A stretch of DNA of 64,000 bases from Symsagittifera roscoffensis (lineage: Eukaryota; Xenacoelomorpha; Acoela; Convolutidae). Position numbers and translations under genes: made by a program. Below the pieces are notes generated by a model, which did no database searches, was not told the origin of the DNA, and worked only from the letters and a program-made list of their open reading frames with translations. This document shows positions 34,328-46,500 of this stretch, in pieces. The stretch covers positions 13,376,517 through 13,440,516 of the forward strand of contig NC_087066.1 in assembly GCF_963678635.1 (NCBI RefSeq), written 5' to 3'. The number at the start of each line of letters is the position of its first letter. Positions within the stretch are counted from its first letter, which is position 1.

Positions 34328-34740
34328 ATTTGTCTAACAAGTTCGTTTTTCTGCGATTTCTGCGACTGATACGCCAGTTCATCGTGCCGCAAACCCTGCA
34401 TCTCAATTTTTGTGACGCGAGTTCGTCTTGCCTCTGGTCAAAACTTGTATGTTTTTTTTTCCAACCATGCAACTCTCCAAAATACTTTGGCCGTCTCCCT
34501 CTTCTCGCTCTGACAGTGTTTGTCAGTTCGAGAAACTTAAAATTAGCTCCAGCAGTTCAGCATTGCGTATGCCATCTATTAACTGTTCACGATACTTGTT
34601 ATGTCTGGCTTGCGCACGCACGTTTCTGTTTGCATTGTCATCTAGCAGTCTGACGCGACTCAAAAAACTTTTGGGGCCTTACTTTTTGCCATGCATAAGA
34701 CTCATGAAATTGGCTCTGACTGCTGCTCGACTCTGAAATG
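34328..34740 (-). pseudogene. Gag-like remnant, copy 2
   Basis: On the minus strand the sequence reads KYREQLIDGIRNAELLELIL, close to the (I)RDRxVxGIxDxxLxxxLL helix of Ty3/gypsy (Mag-type) gag capsids. It is followed after a frameshift by QKLRCRVCGTMNW, which could be the start of a zinc knuckle. It lies towards the right LTR-like end, as gag should in a minus-strand element. Confidence 0.5.
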
Positions 34741-36010
34741 GCACAAACTGTTATCTCAATTCTGTCCGCATCTTACTTAGCTTTGTCTCCCTAAAACGTC
34801 AACTTCCTCACTGAAATGGGCCGGCATATTTGTGAACTCTGCGAGCGCCCAGTCCACTGGGCAATTGAGTTGCACATATTGGTCTCCACGTCTTCCCACT
34901 GATTGGCATCCATCTGAATCTGGTAGTTACATGAAAAATAGTGAGTTCAGCGGGGTGGCCGAGGTTCACTACTATCTACAATCCCGAAACGATTGCAACT
35001 CCTCTGTGTGTTATTGCGTCACTTGCCCCTTTTAAGCTACTCTTAAGGCTGTATCGTTTGCACTCACGATCGCTAAATTCTCCAACTGTTTTTAAAGTAA
35101 GATGAAAAACGTCAAAATACAGAGCGCTCTGCGTGGCCAGAATCTTATCAAAAGGAAAGAGTGAGCAGTTTATCGATCTTATGGGATGATAAAACTGTCT
35201 GTTGTTATTCTCAAGGGATTGCTAACTATAAAAACATGCTCTATTACTTTCCTACAACTTTTTAATTCCGACTGCTACAAACAATAGTGTCTATACGAAT
35301 GACTATTCGCTTAGACTACTTTAACTGAGCTATTTAACTTCGCAACATTTTTCTTTGACTGCGAGAACCAACTATTTACTGTCCCTGCAATAACTGTTCT
35401 GAATCTTGGAGGATCTCCGGTACCCTCCAGATCCTTTGTTTTCTTACGTTTAGTTTCGGTTGAAGTCACGGCATTCCCTGTCGTTCCTGGCATCAGCCTA
35501 ATTCTCTCCTCAGTACAAGTTTTACGAACACACCCCTCCTCTCAACACTTTCAACGGCAAAGTTTGGTTTCTTTTATGTTTTTTTTGCACGCATATTAGA
35601 TACATGAAATGCAGTAGGTGCCACAGTTCGACCAAGCAAACAAATTTGATACGATCTTAATAAATTAATGCTTTCTTCTGTGAACAATCGCCCCCGATTT
35701 CAACTCGAACGCCAATCCATTTTATATTTATCAGTGAGCCTCCGAATGTCTTCATTGTAATTATCCTCTTGTTGTTTTTGTCCTCCTGGGTAAGTGGGAG
35801 ACCCTTTTCCTGGGTAACTAATTCATTTCAAGCATCTAACAATTCCATTCACATTCTATTTCAGTCCCGACATACTGTCCATTAGGGGTCAATTTAAGCC
35901 AGAAGATCGCCTCCGAGGAGCCCAGTAAAAATCTCTTTTCTAGTCATACTTTTTAGGAGACTTCCTTCCTCTACCGCGCCCCTCTTTTGACTGCCAATTT
36001 CCTCTGCGAC
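34740..36010. other. Element 5' region without clear coding content
   Basis: Region between the gag remnant and the right LTR-like end. One 60-codon minus-strand frame (35311-35493) is Lys/Thr rich but not recognisable. Otherwise nothing seen. Confidence 0.35.
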
Positions 36011-36868
36011 TTTTGTCTTTAGCCTTGTTGATTTTCTATTAGTAGCTCTGCTATCGTAGCTCAGCTCAACTCAATGATTGCCAAGTCCACTTCTTTTCAA
36101 TCGACCACTTATCTCAAACTGTTGAGGCTGGGAAGCTGGCCACAGTCCGGTGTAAACCCCGATGTTTTCTATGCAAGTTTGGTCTTAAACGTCCAAAGGA
36201 AAATTTTGAGGCCACTCCTGATCAATATTCCGTATATAAGTTTAGAATTCCATAGGGTCCTATCTACCAAGCTTCCCTTATAACCGTCACCGCTTCTTAA
36301 ATTATCAATCGTGTAGTTTTCGTTATCATTTTTACTGGAAAAGGCTATATTTACAACGAAAATAGTCACAGGAGGGGGTCGTGGTCACAGGGGATTTTTT
36401 TTGAAGATGGTGTCTAGTGTCTATTGCTGCCGTGAAATCAGTTGCGTCCCGCTCCAAGGTGATTATCAAACTTTGGTTTCATTCCGACCGCTCGTTACCG
36501 AGTTCTATTATGACTGTTTGCGCTTCCGGTAACCGTTATCAGTTAGGCCGGGGAGTCCGAGAGGTCCGGTTTTTTGTATTGCTGGATTTTGTATTCACAT
36601 CATCTCTGTTTTCCGTACATTGAGTTTCATAAAAATAGCCCTATTTGTAGGGTTGGTTTGCTGACTTTGCATCAATAGGGTTTTCAGCAAAAGGAGAGAC
36701 TATTTCTTAAGCAAATCGAACTTTTGTTGGTCTCAACCGATTGTGTACTTTTCTAATTGTCGTTTTTCTTACCAACACTCATTAGCTTTCTCAGTACTGC
36801 ATACATTTCTCATAGTACAACTTTCAATCGGCTGCTGAGTTTGGCGAAAAAAGTGTTAGAATCACAGG
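36010..36868 (-). repeat. Right (5') LTR-like end of copy 2
   Basis: Aligns with 30-1030 of copy 1 (GCTATCGTAGCTCAG, AATGATTGCCAAGTCCAC, GACCACTTATCTCAAA, ending TTAGAATCACAGG). The 200-bp satellite begins about 20 bp further on. Confidence 0.55.
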
Positions 36869-36887
36869 TCCAAAAAAAATAACAGTA

Positions 36888-39800
36888 TCGTTTTAAAGTA
36901 TCATTCAGAATCACTCCAGTGAATGTTATTTGAGATTAGTTTGAAAACTACGCAGATTTTGAATTTTTAAAAACAAGCTGTTTTATTCAACGCAAACATA
37001 ATAAATGGAGACTGGTCTTATGATACTATTGCCATTAAAAAGATTTTCTTAGCTACTTTTTTCTACGATCAATTCAGGCAAACTAATCGTTTTAAATTAT
37101 CATTCAGAATCACTCAAGTGAATTTTATTTGAGATTAGTTTGAAAACTACGGAGTTTTTGAATTTTTATAAACAAGCTGTTTTATTCAACGCAAACATAT
37201 TAAATGGAGACTGGTCTTTTGATACTATTGCCATTAAAAAGATTTTCTTAGCTAGTTTTTTTCTACGATCAATTCAGGCAAACTAATCGTTTTAAAGTAT
37301 CATTCAGAATCACTCAAGTGAATTTTATTTGAGATTAGTTTGAAAACTACGGAGTTTTTGATTTTTTATAAACAAGCTGATTTATTCAACGCAAACATAT
37401 TAAATGGAGACTGATCTTATGATACTATTGCCATTAAAAAGATTTTCTTAGCTAGTTTTTTTCTACGATCAATTCAGGCAAACTAATCGTTTTAAAGTAT
37501 CATTCAGAATCACTCAAGTGAAAGTTATTTGAGATTACTTTGAAAACTACGCAGTTTTTGATTTTTTATAAACAAGCTGTTTTATTCAACGCAAACATAT
37601 TAAATGGAAAATTGTCTTATGATACTATTGCCATTAAAAAAATTTTCTTAGCTAGTTCTTTTCTACGATCAATTCAGGCAAACTAATCGTTTTAAAGTAT
37701 CATTCAGAATCACTCAAATGAATGTTAATTGAGATTACTTTGAAAACTACAAAGTTTTTGATTTTTTATAAACAAGCTGGTTTATTCAACGCAAACATAT
37801 TAAATGCAGACTGGTCTTATGATACTATTGCCATTAAAAAGATTTTCTTAGCTAGTTTTTTTCTACGATCAATTCAGGCAAACTAATCGTTTTAAAGTAT
37901 CATTCAGAATCACTCAAGTGAATTTTATTTGAGATTAGTTTGAAAACTACGGAGTTTTTGATTTTTTATAAACAAGCTGATTTATTCAACGCAAACATAT
38001 TAAATGGAGACTGATCTTATGATACTATTGCCATTAAAAAGATTTTCTTAGCTAGTTCTTTTCTACGATCAATTCAGGCAAACTAATCGTTTTAAAGTAT
38101 CATTCAGAATCACTCAAATGAATGTTAATTGAGATTACTTTGAAAACTACAAAGTTTTTGATTTTTTATAAACAAGCTGTTTTATTCAACGCAAACATAT
38201 TAAATGGAAACTTGTCTTATGATACTATTGCCATTAAAAAAATTTTCTTAGCTAGTTCTTTTCTACGATCAATTCAGGCAAACTAATCGTTTTAAAGAAT
38301 CATTCAGAGTCACTCAAGTGAATGTTATTTGAGATTACTTTGAAAACTACGCAGTTTTTGATTTTTTATAAACAAGCTGTTTTATTCAACGCAAACATAT
38401 TAAATGGAGACTGGTCTTATGATACTATTGCCATTAAAAAGATTTTCTTAGCTAGTTTTTTTCTACGATCAATTCAGGCAAACTAATCGTTCTAAAGTAT
38501 CATTCAGAATCTTTCAAGTGAATGTTATTTGAGATTACTTTGAAAACTACGCAGTTTTTGATTTTTATAAACAAGCTGTTTTATTCAACGCAAACATATT
38601 AAATGGAGACTGGTCTTATGATACTATTGCCATTAAAAAGATTTTCTTAGCTAGTTCTTTTCTACGATCAATTCAGGCAAACTAATCGTTTTAAAGTATC
38701 ATTCAGAATCATTCAAGTGAATGTTATTTGAGATTATTTTGAAAACTACGCAGTTTTTGATTTTTTATAAACAAGCTGTTTTATTCAACTCAAACATTTT
38801 AAATGGAGACTGGTCTTATGATACTATTGCCATTAAAAAGATTTTCTTAGCTAGTTCTTTTCTACGATCAATTCAGGCAAATTAATTGTTTTAAAGTATC
38901 ATTCAGAATCACTCAAGTGAATGCTATTTGAGATTACTTTGAAAACCACGCAGTTTTTGATTTTTTATAAACAAGCTGTTTTATTCAACGCAAACATTTT
39001 AATGGAGACTGATCTTATGATACTGTTGCCATTAAAAAGATTTTCTTAGCTAGTTTTTTTCTACGATCAATTCAGGCAAACTAATCGTTTTAAAGTATCA
39101 TTCGGAATCACTCAAGTGAATGTTATTTGAGATTACTTTGAAAACTACGCAGTTTTTGATTTTTTAGAAACAAGCTGTTTTATTCAACGCAAACATATTA
39201 AATGGAGACTGGTCTTATGATACTATTGCCATTAAAAAGATTTTCTTAGCTAGTTCTTTTCTACGATCAATTCAGGCAAACTAATCGTTCTAAAGTATCA
39301 TTCAGAATCTTTCAAGTGAATGTTATTTGAGATTACTTTGAAAACTACGCAGTTTTTGATTTTTATAAACAAGCTGTTTTATTCAACGCAAACATATTAA
39401 ATGGAGACTGGTCTTATGATACTATTGCCATTAAAAAGATTTTCTTAGCTAGTTCTTTTCTACGATCAATTCAGGCAAACTAATCGTTTTAAAGTATCAT
39501 TCAGAATCATTCAAGTGAATGTTATTTGAGATTATTTTGAAAACTACGCAGTTTTTGATTTTTTATAAACAAGCTGTTTTATTCAACTCAAACATTTTAA
39601 ATGGAGACTGGTCTTATGATACTATTGCCATTAAAAAGATTTTCTTAGCTAGTTCTTTTCTACGATCAATTCAGGCAAATTAATTGTTTTAAAGTATCAT
39701 TCAGAATCACTCAAGTGAATGCTATTTGAGATTACTTTGAAAACCACGCAGTTTTTGATTTTTTATAAACAAGCTGTTTTATTCAACGCAAACATTTTAA

Positions 39801-40281
39801 TGGAGACTGATCTTATGATACTGTTGCCATTAAAAAGATTTTCTTAGCTAGTTTTTTTCTACGATCAATTCAGGCAAACTAATCGTTTTAAAGTATCATT
39901 CGGAATCACTCAAGTGAATGTTATTTGAGATTACTTTGAAAACTACGCAGTTTTTGATTTTTTAGAAACAAGCTGTTTTATTCAACGCAAACATATTAAA
40001 TGGAGACTGGTCTTATGATACTATTGCCATTAAAAAGATTTTCTTAGCTAGTTCTTTTCTACGATCAATTCAGGCAAACTAATCGTTTTAAAGTATCATT
40101 CAGAATCACTCAAGTGAATGTTATTTGAGATTACTTTGAAAACTACGCAGTTTTTGATTTTTTATAAACAAGCTGTTTTATTCAACGCAAACGTATTAAA
40201 TGGAGACTGGTCTTATGATACTATTGTCATTAAAAAGATTTTCTTAGCTAGTTTTTTCTATTATCAATTCAAGCAAACTAA
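36888..40281. repeat. 200-bp satellite array, about 17 units
   Basis: Tandem units of 198-200 bp with landmarks AACTAATCGTTTTAAAGTAT, TTATTTGAGATTA.TTTGAA, TTTATTCAACGCAAACATAT and GATACTATTGCCATTAAAAA. Unit starts occur about every 200 bp from 37081 to 40078. Variant markers (TTCTAAAG, GAATCTTTCAAG, AAATTAATTG, TTCGGAATC, ATTTTTATAAAC) recur together with a 798-bp offset (38491 and 39289), so the last eight units are two copies of a four-unit higher-order repeat. The array lies between an LTR end and the first exon of the claudin-like gene. Confidence 0.95.
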
Positions 40282-40323
40282 GATCAACACATTTTAAAGC
40301 AAAAATACACTTATAGCCGGTGG

Positions 40324-40371
40324 CCAATCATAACAAACATAATTTAAAAAATCAGCAGTTGGCCATATATA
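40324..40371 (+). promoter_or_regulatory. Putative core promoter of the claudin-like gene
   Basis: A CCAAT word at 40324-40328 and TATATA at 40366-40371 lie between the satellite and the start codon at 40400. A TATA box so close would leave a very short leader. An upstream non-coding exon or trans-splicing is also possible, so this is a weak call. Confidence 0.3.
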
Positions 40372-40399
40372 CGCAAAACTGATCAAAGTTTTTTGAAAA

Positions 40400-40583
40400 A
40401 TGTTGCTGAACAAAACTCTGTTGGGGGGCGTTGGACTGGCGCTTCTAGTGTGCAGCTTCTTCTTCTCCTGTTTCGCTCACTCCAACTACGGATTCACCTA
40501 CGATTATCTCGGAGAAACAATTCATGGTGGTATCTGGACAATTTGTTACGAAGGAAACTGCGACACTCATGAAGAACTCGGAG
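40400..40583 (+). other. Exon 1 (coding) of the claudin-like gene
   Basis: ATG at 40400 in context GAAAAATGT opens residues 1-61: TM1 and the first extracellular loop with the Trp and two Cys. It ends at the donor GAG|GTAGGC (GT at 40584), leaving one base of a codon. Read-through stops within 75 bp. Confidence 0.75.
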
Positions 40584-43500
40584 GTAGGCAACAAGTTTTT
40601 CTGGGAAATGTTACCCTATCCTCCCTCATAATCTCCTCACCCTCCCGATGCGTCAAATAAATGATAGAAAGCTCATTTGAAGGCTCTATGTGGTTTTTAT
40701 TATTTATTTATAATTAAGAAGCCTTAAATACTCTTCAGTTGCCAAGCGTGCTAAAAAGTACATTGAAAATTTGTATTTTTAAAAATATCTACGGCCGGCT
40801 CGAGTTTCTTGAGACATTTTTTGGCTGTACGAGCAGCCTTTTTCTGTTCTCTCTTCTTCCAAGTTTGGTCTTTTAGTTTCTAAAAAATCATGCCACACAG
40901 TAAACTGATGGAAAGGTAGTCCATTAACTACAGAGCTGATTTAAATCAATCGGACAAAACGAAACATTGGAAACGCGTTTTTCTCAATTAATGTTAAAAT
41001 TGGACGAAAAGTAAGGAGAACAAAACTTGCTTGGATTTTCACCAGAATGATTACGATGAAATCTTTTAACAAAATTCGAAACCAAAAGTGTACCCCGAAA
41101 GTGGTTCATTCTAAATTAATCGAAAATTGTGCTAAAACTACCAAGTTGATGCTCGAATTTAATTGAAAGAAAAATTATACCAAAAGGAGCCTCATACTCA
41201 GCCCAACAACGTTCTGGAGAGGTAAAATCTCCCAGAAATGTGCAAAAACGTTTAAAATTTTCTTTGCAAAGATTTTAATTTTATGTGGTAAAAAAGATTG
41301 TTTGACTATCAGCTAAAAGTATATTCTCTGCTATAGACTTTTAGAGATTTCACACTTGTACAGTATTGTTGGGATGAGTAAGAGGCTCCTTTTGATAATA
41401 TTTTTGTTAATTAACATTGTAGTCTTATCGTAATTTTGGACTAACGAAAAAAGCCAAAATTACCTAGTTTTGGGGTAAAATTTTGGTTCGAATTTTGCCA
41501 AACCAATTGCATCATAAAAAATCTGGTGAAATTCTATCCAATTTTTGTTTCTTTCTTTTTTTGTCTAATCTCAACCCAATGTGAGAAAAACGCGTTTGAA
41601 TTTTCAAGTTCTGTTAATTTTTTCCGGATTATTTAAATCAGCGCACTAGCAAAAATGGATGTAAAGTTTTTCTTATGCTTCAACTAAAATAGAAGTTTTC
41701 TGTAATCACCGGGTAGTCTTTCTCGCAAGAACAAAGGATTCAACCCTGGTCTGGAGTTTCACAGACAATAATTGATTATAATGGATTTTTAGTGACAAAA
41801 AATTTTCGAAAAACCTAATAAAGAATGCAATCGAATATAGATGCCAATCTTAAAACTTAATTCCAATTTGAATGAATAAGAGTCAACTTTTTTTCACTAA
41901 AATTTAATCGATTAGAATTCATTTTTTTAATTATAATTGTTCTTTTTTCAACACAAAATCCATTATCTTGTCGTTTACATCCCCCCTGATCAACCATGAT
42001 TGAACCCCAGTTCTTGCTTGAAAGTGAGCGAGGGGGAGAGATGGCGATTGAACGGTACACTCTCTCCGTACCCTTCAATCGCCAACTCTCGCCCTCGGTC
42101 ACGTTCGAGCAAGAACTGGGGTTCAATCATGGTTGAGCGGGGGGTGTAAAAAATAATGGATATATGATGAAAAAAAAACTTTAAAAAAATGATATCTAAT
42201 TGATTAAATTATTGTGAAAGAAATTGACTCTTATTCATTAAAATTGGAATTAAATTTAAAATTGGCATCTATATTCGATTGCAATCTTTATTACAATTTT
42301 CGGAACTTTTTGTCACTAAAAATCCATCAAAATCGCTTATTGTCTGTGAAACTCCAGAGCAATTTAGTCAAAGCATAAGGAAAACTTTACATCCATTTTT
42401 GCTAGTACACAGTGCGCTGATTTGAATCATCCGGAAAAAGTTTACAGAACTTGAAACTTCAAACGCGTTTTTCTCACATTGGGTTAAAATTGGACAAAAA
42501 GTGAAAGAAACAAAAATTGCGTAGAATTTCACCTGTGCACATTTTTTTTTGGGGGGGGGGGGGGGCTTTTGTTGTAAATGGTCAAACGCTAGAGGTAATA
42601 ATGTTGAGTAATATGAAAAAGTAATAAAAATATTAATGTTAGGTAGAAAAAAATTCAATTAAACAACAAGTAACCAACGTAACAAACTACAATATAAAAC
42701 GTTGAAAAGACTTTATGTGCGTTGAAATTCGCATCTCAGTAAAATGCAAAAAAAAGCGATTGTAATTTAATTTCATTGTCAGTGTCCACAAAAATGAAAA
42801 AAAAAATCGATTATAATGGATGAAAAAAGGATTTTGTTGCCTCGAAAAATAGTAATACTATAATCCATTTTTAATTGATTATAATCGATTTGTTTGTTTT
42901 CATGGAACTACAATGCGGGGTGATTGTAAAAGTGGGCGAATGGCGATTATTTTTTGTCACGGCGATGGTACAAACAATTAAATAAATAATTAGCGGCCGA
43001 GTTAAAAAAGTCAACAAATTTTAAAATATAATTTCTTATAAAAAAACTAAAAATGAAAATTCAATATAATATTAACTTCATAGAAACTTTTAGAAGGCAA
43101 ACGTTTTAAGAACCATTTTTTAGACAAACGTCAAGACGCTTGAAAACAGATTGAAATGTCTAACGTCCCGAATTGACCTCCATAGACCAAAAATGCTAAT
43201 CAAACAATTCCATAAACTAAGTCTATGAAAAAATACTAGTCATACAAACTTCATACATTTTGCTAAAATGGTGCGGTCAAACTTTCGAAAAACTTTTCTC
43301 TTGTTTTGGCATAAAATTCGGTGTATCGTACTGAATAAAAAAAAATTTGTCAAAAAAAATGCTAATCATACAGTTTCCATATATGGAAATCGTATGACTA
43401 GCATTTTTTTGATGGCGACGACAAACATTTTTCAAAGTATTTTTGAAATCGCCCCAAAACTTTTTTGTTTTTTTTTTTCAACCGCAAATTGATTTTCGTA

Positions 43501-46500
43501 AAAAAATATTTTTTGAAAAACAAAATTTTGCATGCAAAGTTTAATTTTTTGTATGTATAACGTAGTCCTGGATATACTACTATTGGATTTTTTTTCCTTT
43601 TGTCTTTATAACTTTTTTCAAAAACGCTTAAAATTTCTCTTTCTTTTTCATGACATGTTTTTGTATGCCTTGGTCAATGTCTTGCAAAAATCTAAAAGTT
43701 CGTTACTTTCGTTATAATATTTGTGTGAGACAGAATTTAATCATTTCAGGATGTTTCAAATGCACTTTTAATGCGAGACGGCCACACCTTTGGTTACTAC
43801 GTTTGAGTAACCAAGGTTTATGTCATTTGAATACTAATCATAGACCTTTCATGCAATTTTCTGTACTTGTGTAGTGTATGATTAGCATTTTTCCATATAT
43901 GAAAGTTGTACGACTAGCATTTTTGGTCAACCCGGGTTTGATTTACCAATTTTTTTTGAAAAGTTATCAAAATTGTCGATCTAATAGCTTGGAAACAATT
44001 ATAATGATTATTATTTCTTTTAAACATCCAAGCTGCCTATTTCAAGGGACAACTGGCAAACTCCTAGGCGCGAGAACGTTTATCGTCACGGACCATCTTC
44101 TCTGTTTCCCCTTCGGAATACTGCTGATTCTGGTGCTTGTATTAACGGAAAAAACAGGACTGAATCTTGGAGCTGCTTTATGCTCACTTGTCCACTGTGA
44201 GTAAACATTGATAACTTTAATACTTTTAATATTTCAAACTTAAATTAACAAAATTTAATTGTTTCTCAAGGATAAACAAGGGGAGTTTATGGGTACTCGT
44301 TTATTTGTTAAGCTAATTTACATGATCCTGCTTATTTTCTAAATAGAACAGCCATCACAGGATTTGAATCTACGCCTTGGCCGGGGTTGGTAACCGGATT
44401 CGTAAACGCTACATTAACTAGGAGCAGTATACAGAGACAAACAAGCTTACTGTTAGAATTAGCCACATACTGTACGTCGGTTTTTATTAGGGACCACGGC
44501 GTTTTTGAGAAACCAAACAAGTAAGCTAGTACCAGTTTATGATGCTCGGCTCAACCGCCACAGATCAAAATACTTGGCCTATTTTCTTTTTTTTGGAAAT
44601 GTGCATCATATGATTTAGTTTTTGATCTGCGTTTTTCAGCAGATTTGGGGAAATTCAACCATCTGACCATTCAAAGGTCCCTGGTTGACCTCCCTAACGA
44701 AATTTTTTATCATTTAAACCAAAGAAGAAAAATGCTTATCATACAATGTCATGCACAGAATCGATAGAAAAAGGCTTATCCTACAGTTTTTTTTTAAAAA
44801 ATTGTGTGATAAACAATTTTTACATTGCTGCATAAAAAATATTAACTGGGAATTTTTTTTATGCAGCAATTTTTTTCAGTAAAAAAATACTTTCAGGGCA
44901 TCTTTTTTTTGAACTTTCAGTAGCAACAAGATTTTCATGCTAAGAAAACGTTTTCATTCAAAATTTGTTAGTTTTGTCTTTAACATAGTCCAGGCTGAAT
45001 TTTCCATACGAAAGAAAACATCGAGACATTTTTGTTCGAGTTCACTATAAACTTTTAATGCTTTATATTAAAATTTTTCCAAGGCACTCAGACCATGTTT
45101 TTTGTTTCATAAAATTATTGACTAAAAACGTTATGGTCATATACAAAAACTGAAGGTTTTTATTCATAGTTCTGAGTGAACTGTGAATTTTTATCTCATA
45201 CACTTATTACCCAAAGGCGAGTAACTGTGAGACTTCTTCCCCTTAACCCACGAGGTTTCATATGTGAGCAAATCATTGGTTGTCGTGTTTTCGGCGGAAA
45301 CATAAGAAATATTAGTTAAACTCAAAAACCATACTTTATGGAAAAATGCTTGTCATAAAATTTTCATTTTTGAAAAAATTTTTGTCGAAGAATTCTTTTT
45401 TAACAGTTTTTTGTTCACATCGAATTGTACGAAAATTTATGATCAGCATTTTTCTTCATCTTATAAATGTATGGCAAGCATTTTGGGCCATCTCGGGGCT
45501 TTTTCTGTTGTACTTTAGAGCATCAATTTCCAGCCTAATGAAAGTTTTAAAAAATGCTGTGAAGTTAATGATAAGCTGAAACGCACATAAATAATTATTG
45601 AATTAAAACTAAGAAACAGAATACCTACAATTAGTCAGTTTGAGAGAAAATGCAAGTCATACAATTCCACGCAATAAAAAACTGCTATTCACATTTCCAG
45701 CATATAAGAAAACGCTATTCACAAAGTTTTGAATATTTCTTCAAGTATGGGTCATACGGGAAAGCGGCTTACAACTATACGAAATGCATATCTCTCAATG
45801 TCGAGGAAAATTGGTCTTAATAGTTGCATTTTTCTTTTTTCTTCAGCCGGTAATTTTTTACCGCCATTGTACTAGCGAAAAAAACGTGTCATTACGAGGC
45901 CAAACTGTGCATTTTGGGAATTTTAAGCAGATTCTGCAAAAGGCAAAAAACAATTTTTTCCCGGAATCCGCAAAATTGCTATTTTTCTTAGATATTCTCT
46001 GCTGTTTTGAATTCCACGGACAAAAAGCTAAGTCACTGTTTTGCTCAAAATTGGTCCAAAAACAAGCAACTGCGGAATTCGCAACAAAATGTTTGGAATC
46101 GAGAACAAGTTTGTGTAATCCATGAACAAATAATAATATATAAGTTTAATAAATTTGGACTGTCGCGGAATCCGCAACTGTAAGTGGAATCCGGAAATTG
46201 TAAGCGGAACTCGCAAATTTTGAGCGGATTCCACAAATTGTAAGAGGAATCCGCAAATTGTAAGCGAAATCCGCATAAATTTGCCGAATCCACTTACATT
46301 TGCGAAATCCGGATTAACTACCTATATTTGCTCGTTGCAGAATCCGCAGCAAAATCAATATGCCGACAAAATTTACGTTACATGTATTTGTACGTGGAAT
46401 CCACTGAAATTTTGTAAGTGGAATCCACTTACATTTTGGAACATGTCCTGAGAATCGTCTCTGGAATCCAGGAACATACATACACAAAACTTTGCGCCTA

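Larger units (their letters stand above)
29990..36870 (-). mobile_element. Decayed Ty3/gypsy-like retrotransposon, copy 2
   Basis: Second, fuller copy of the family at 1-4.25 kb, also minus strand. LTR-like ends lie at about 30000-30900 (left) and 36010-36868 (right). Between them, from the right, come a gag-like remnant (34.7-34.3 kb), sequence without clear domains, an integrase zinc-domain flank (33.2-32.9), an integrase core (32.85-32.26) and a duplicated integrase C-terminal stretch (32.2-31.7). Reverse transcriptase and RNase H are not visible, as in copy 1. Both copies may derive from an already deleted, non-autonomous form. All frames are broken. Confidence 0.7.

Noticed and set aside
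36888-40281. CRISPR-like array of regular repeats
   Set aside because: Whole 200-bp units repeat, with no unique spacers between short repeats, and the genome is eukaryotic. It is a satellite.
44335-44520. tRNA-like or SINE promoter on the minus strand (GGATTTGAATC and TGGCTAATTC words)
   Set aside because: The supposed T-arm does not form a proper five-base stem, and no acceptor stem or tail is visible.
46045-46293. Two 82-codon minus-strand frames with repeated RIPLTICGF / FADSAYNL words
   Set aside because: They translate the GGAATCCGC repeats of the MITE-like element.
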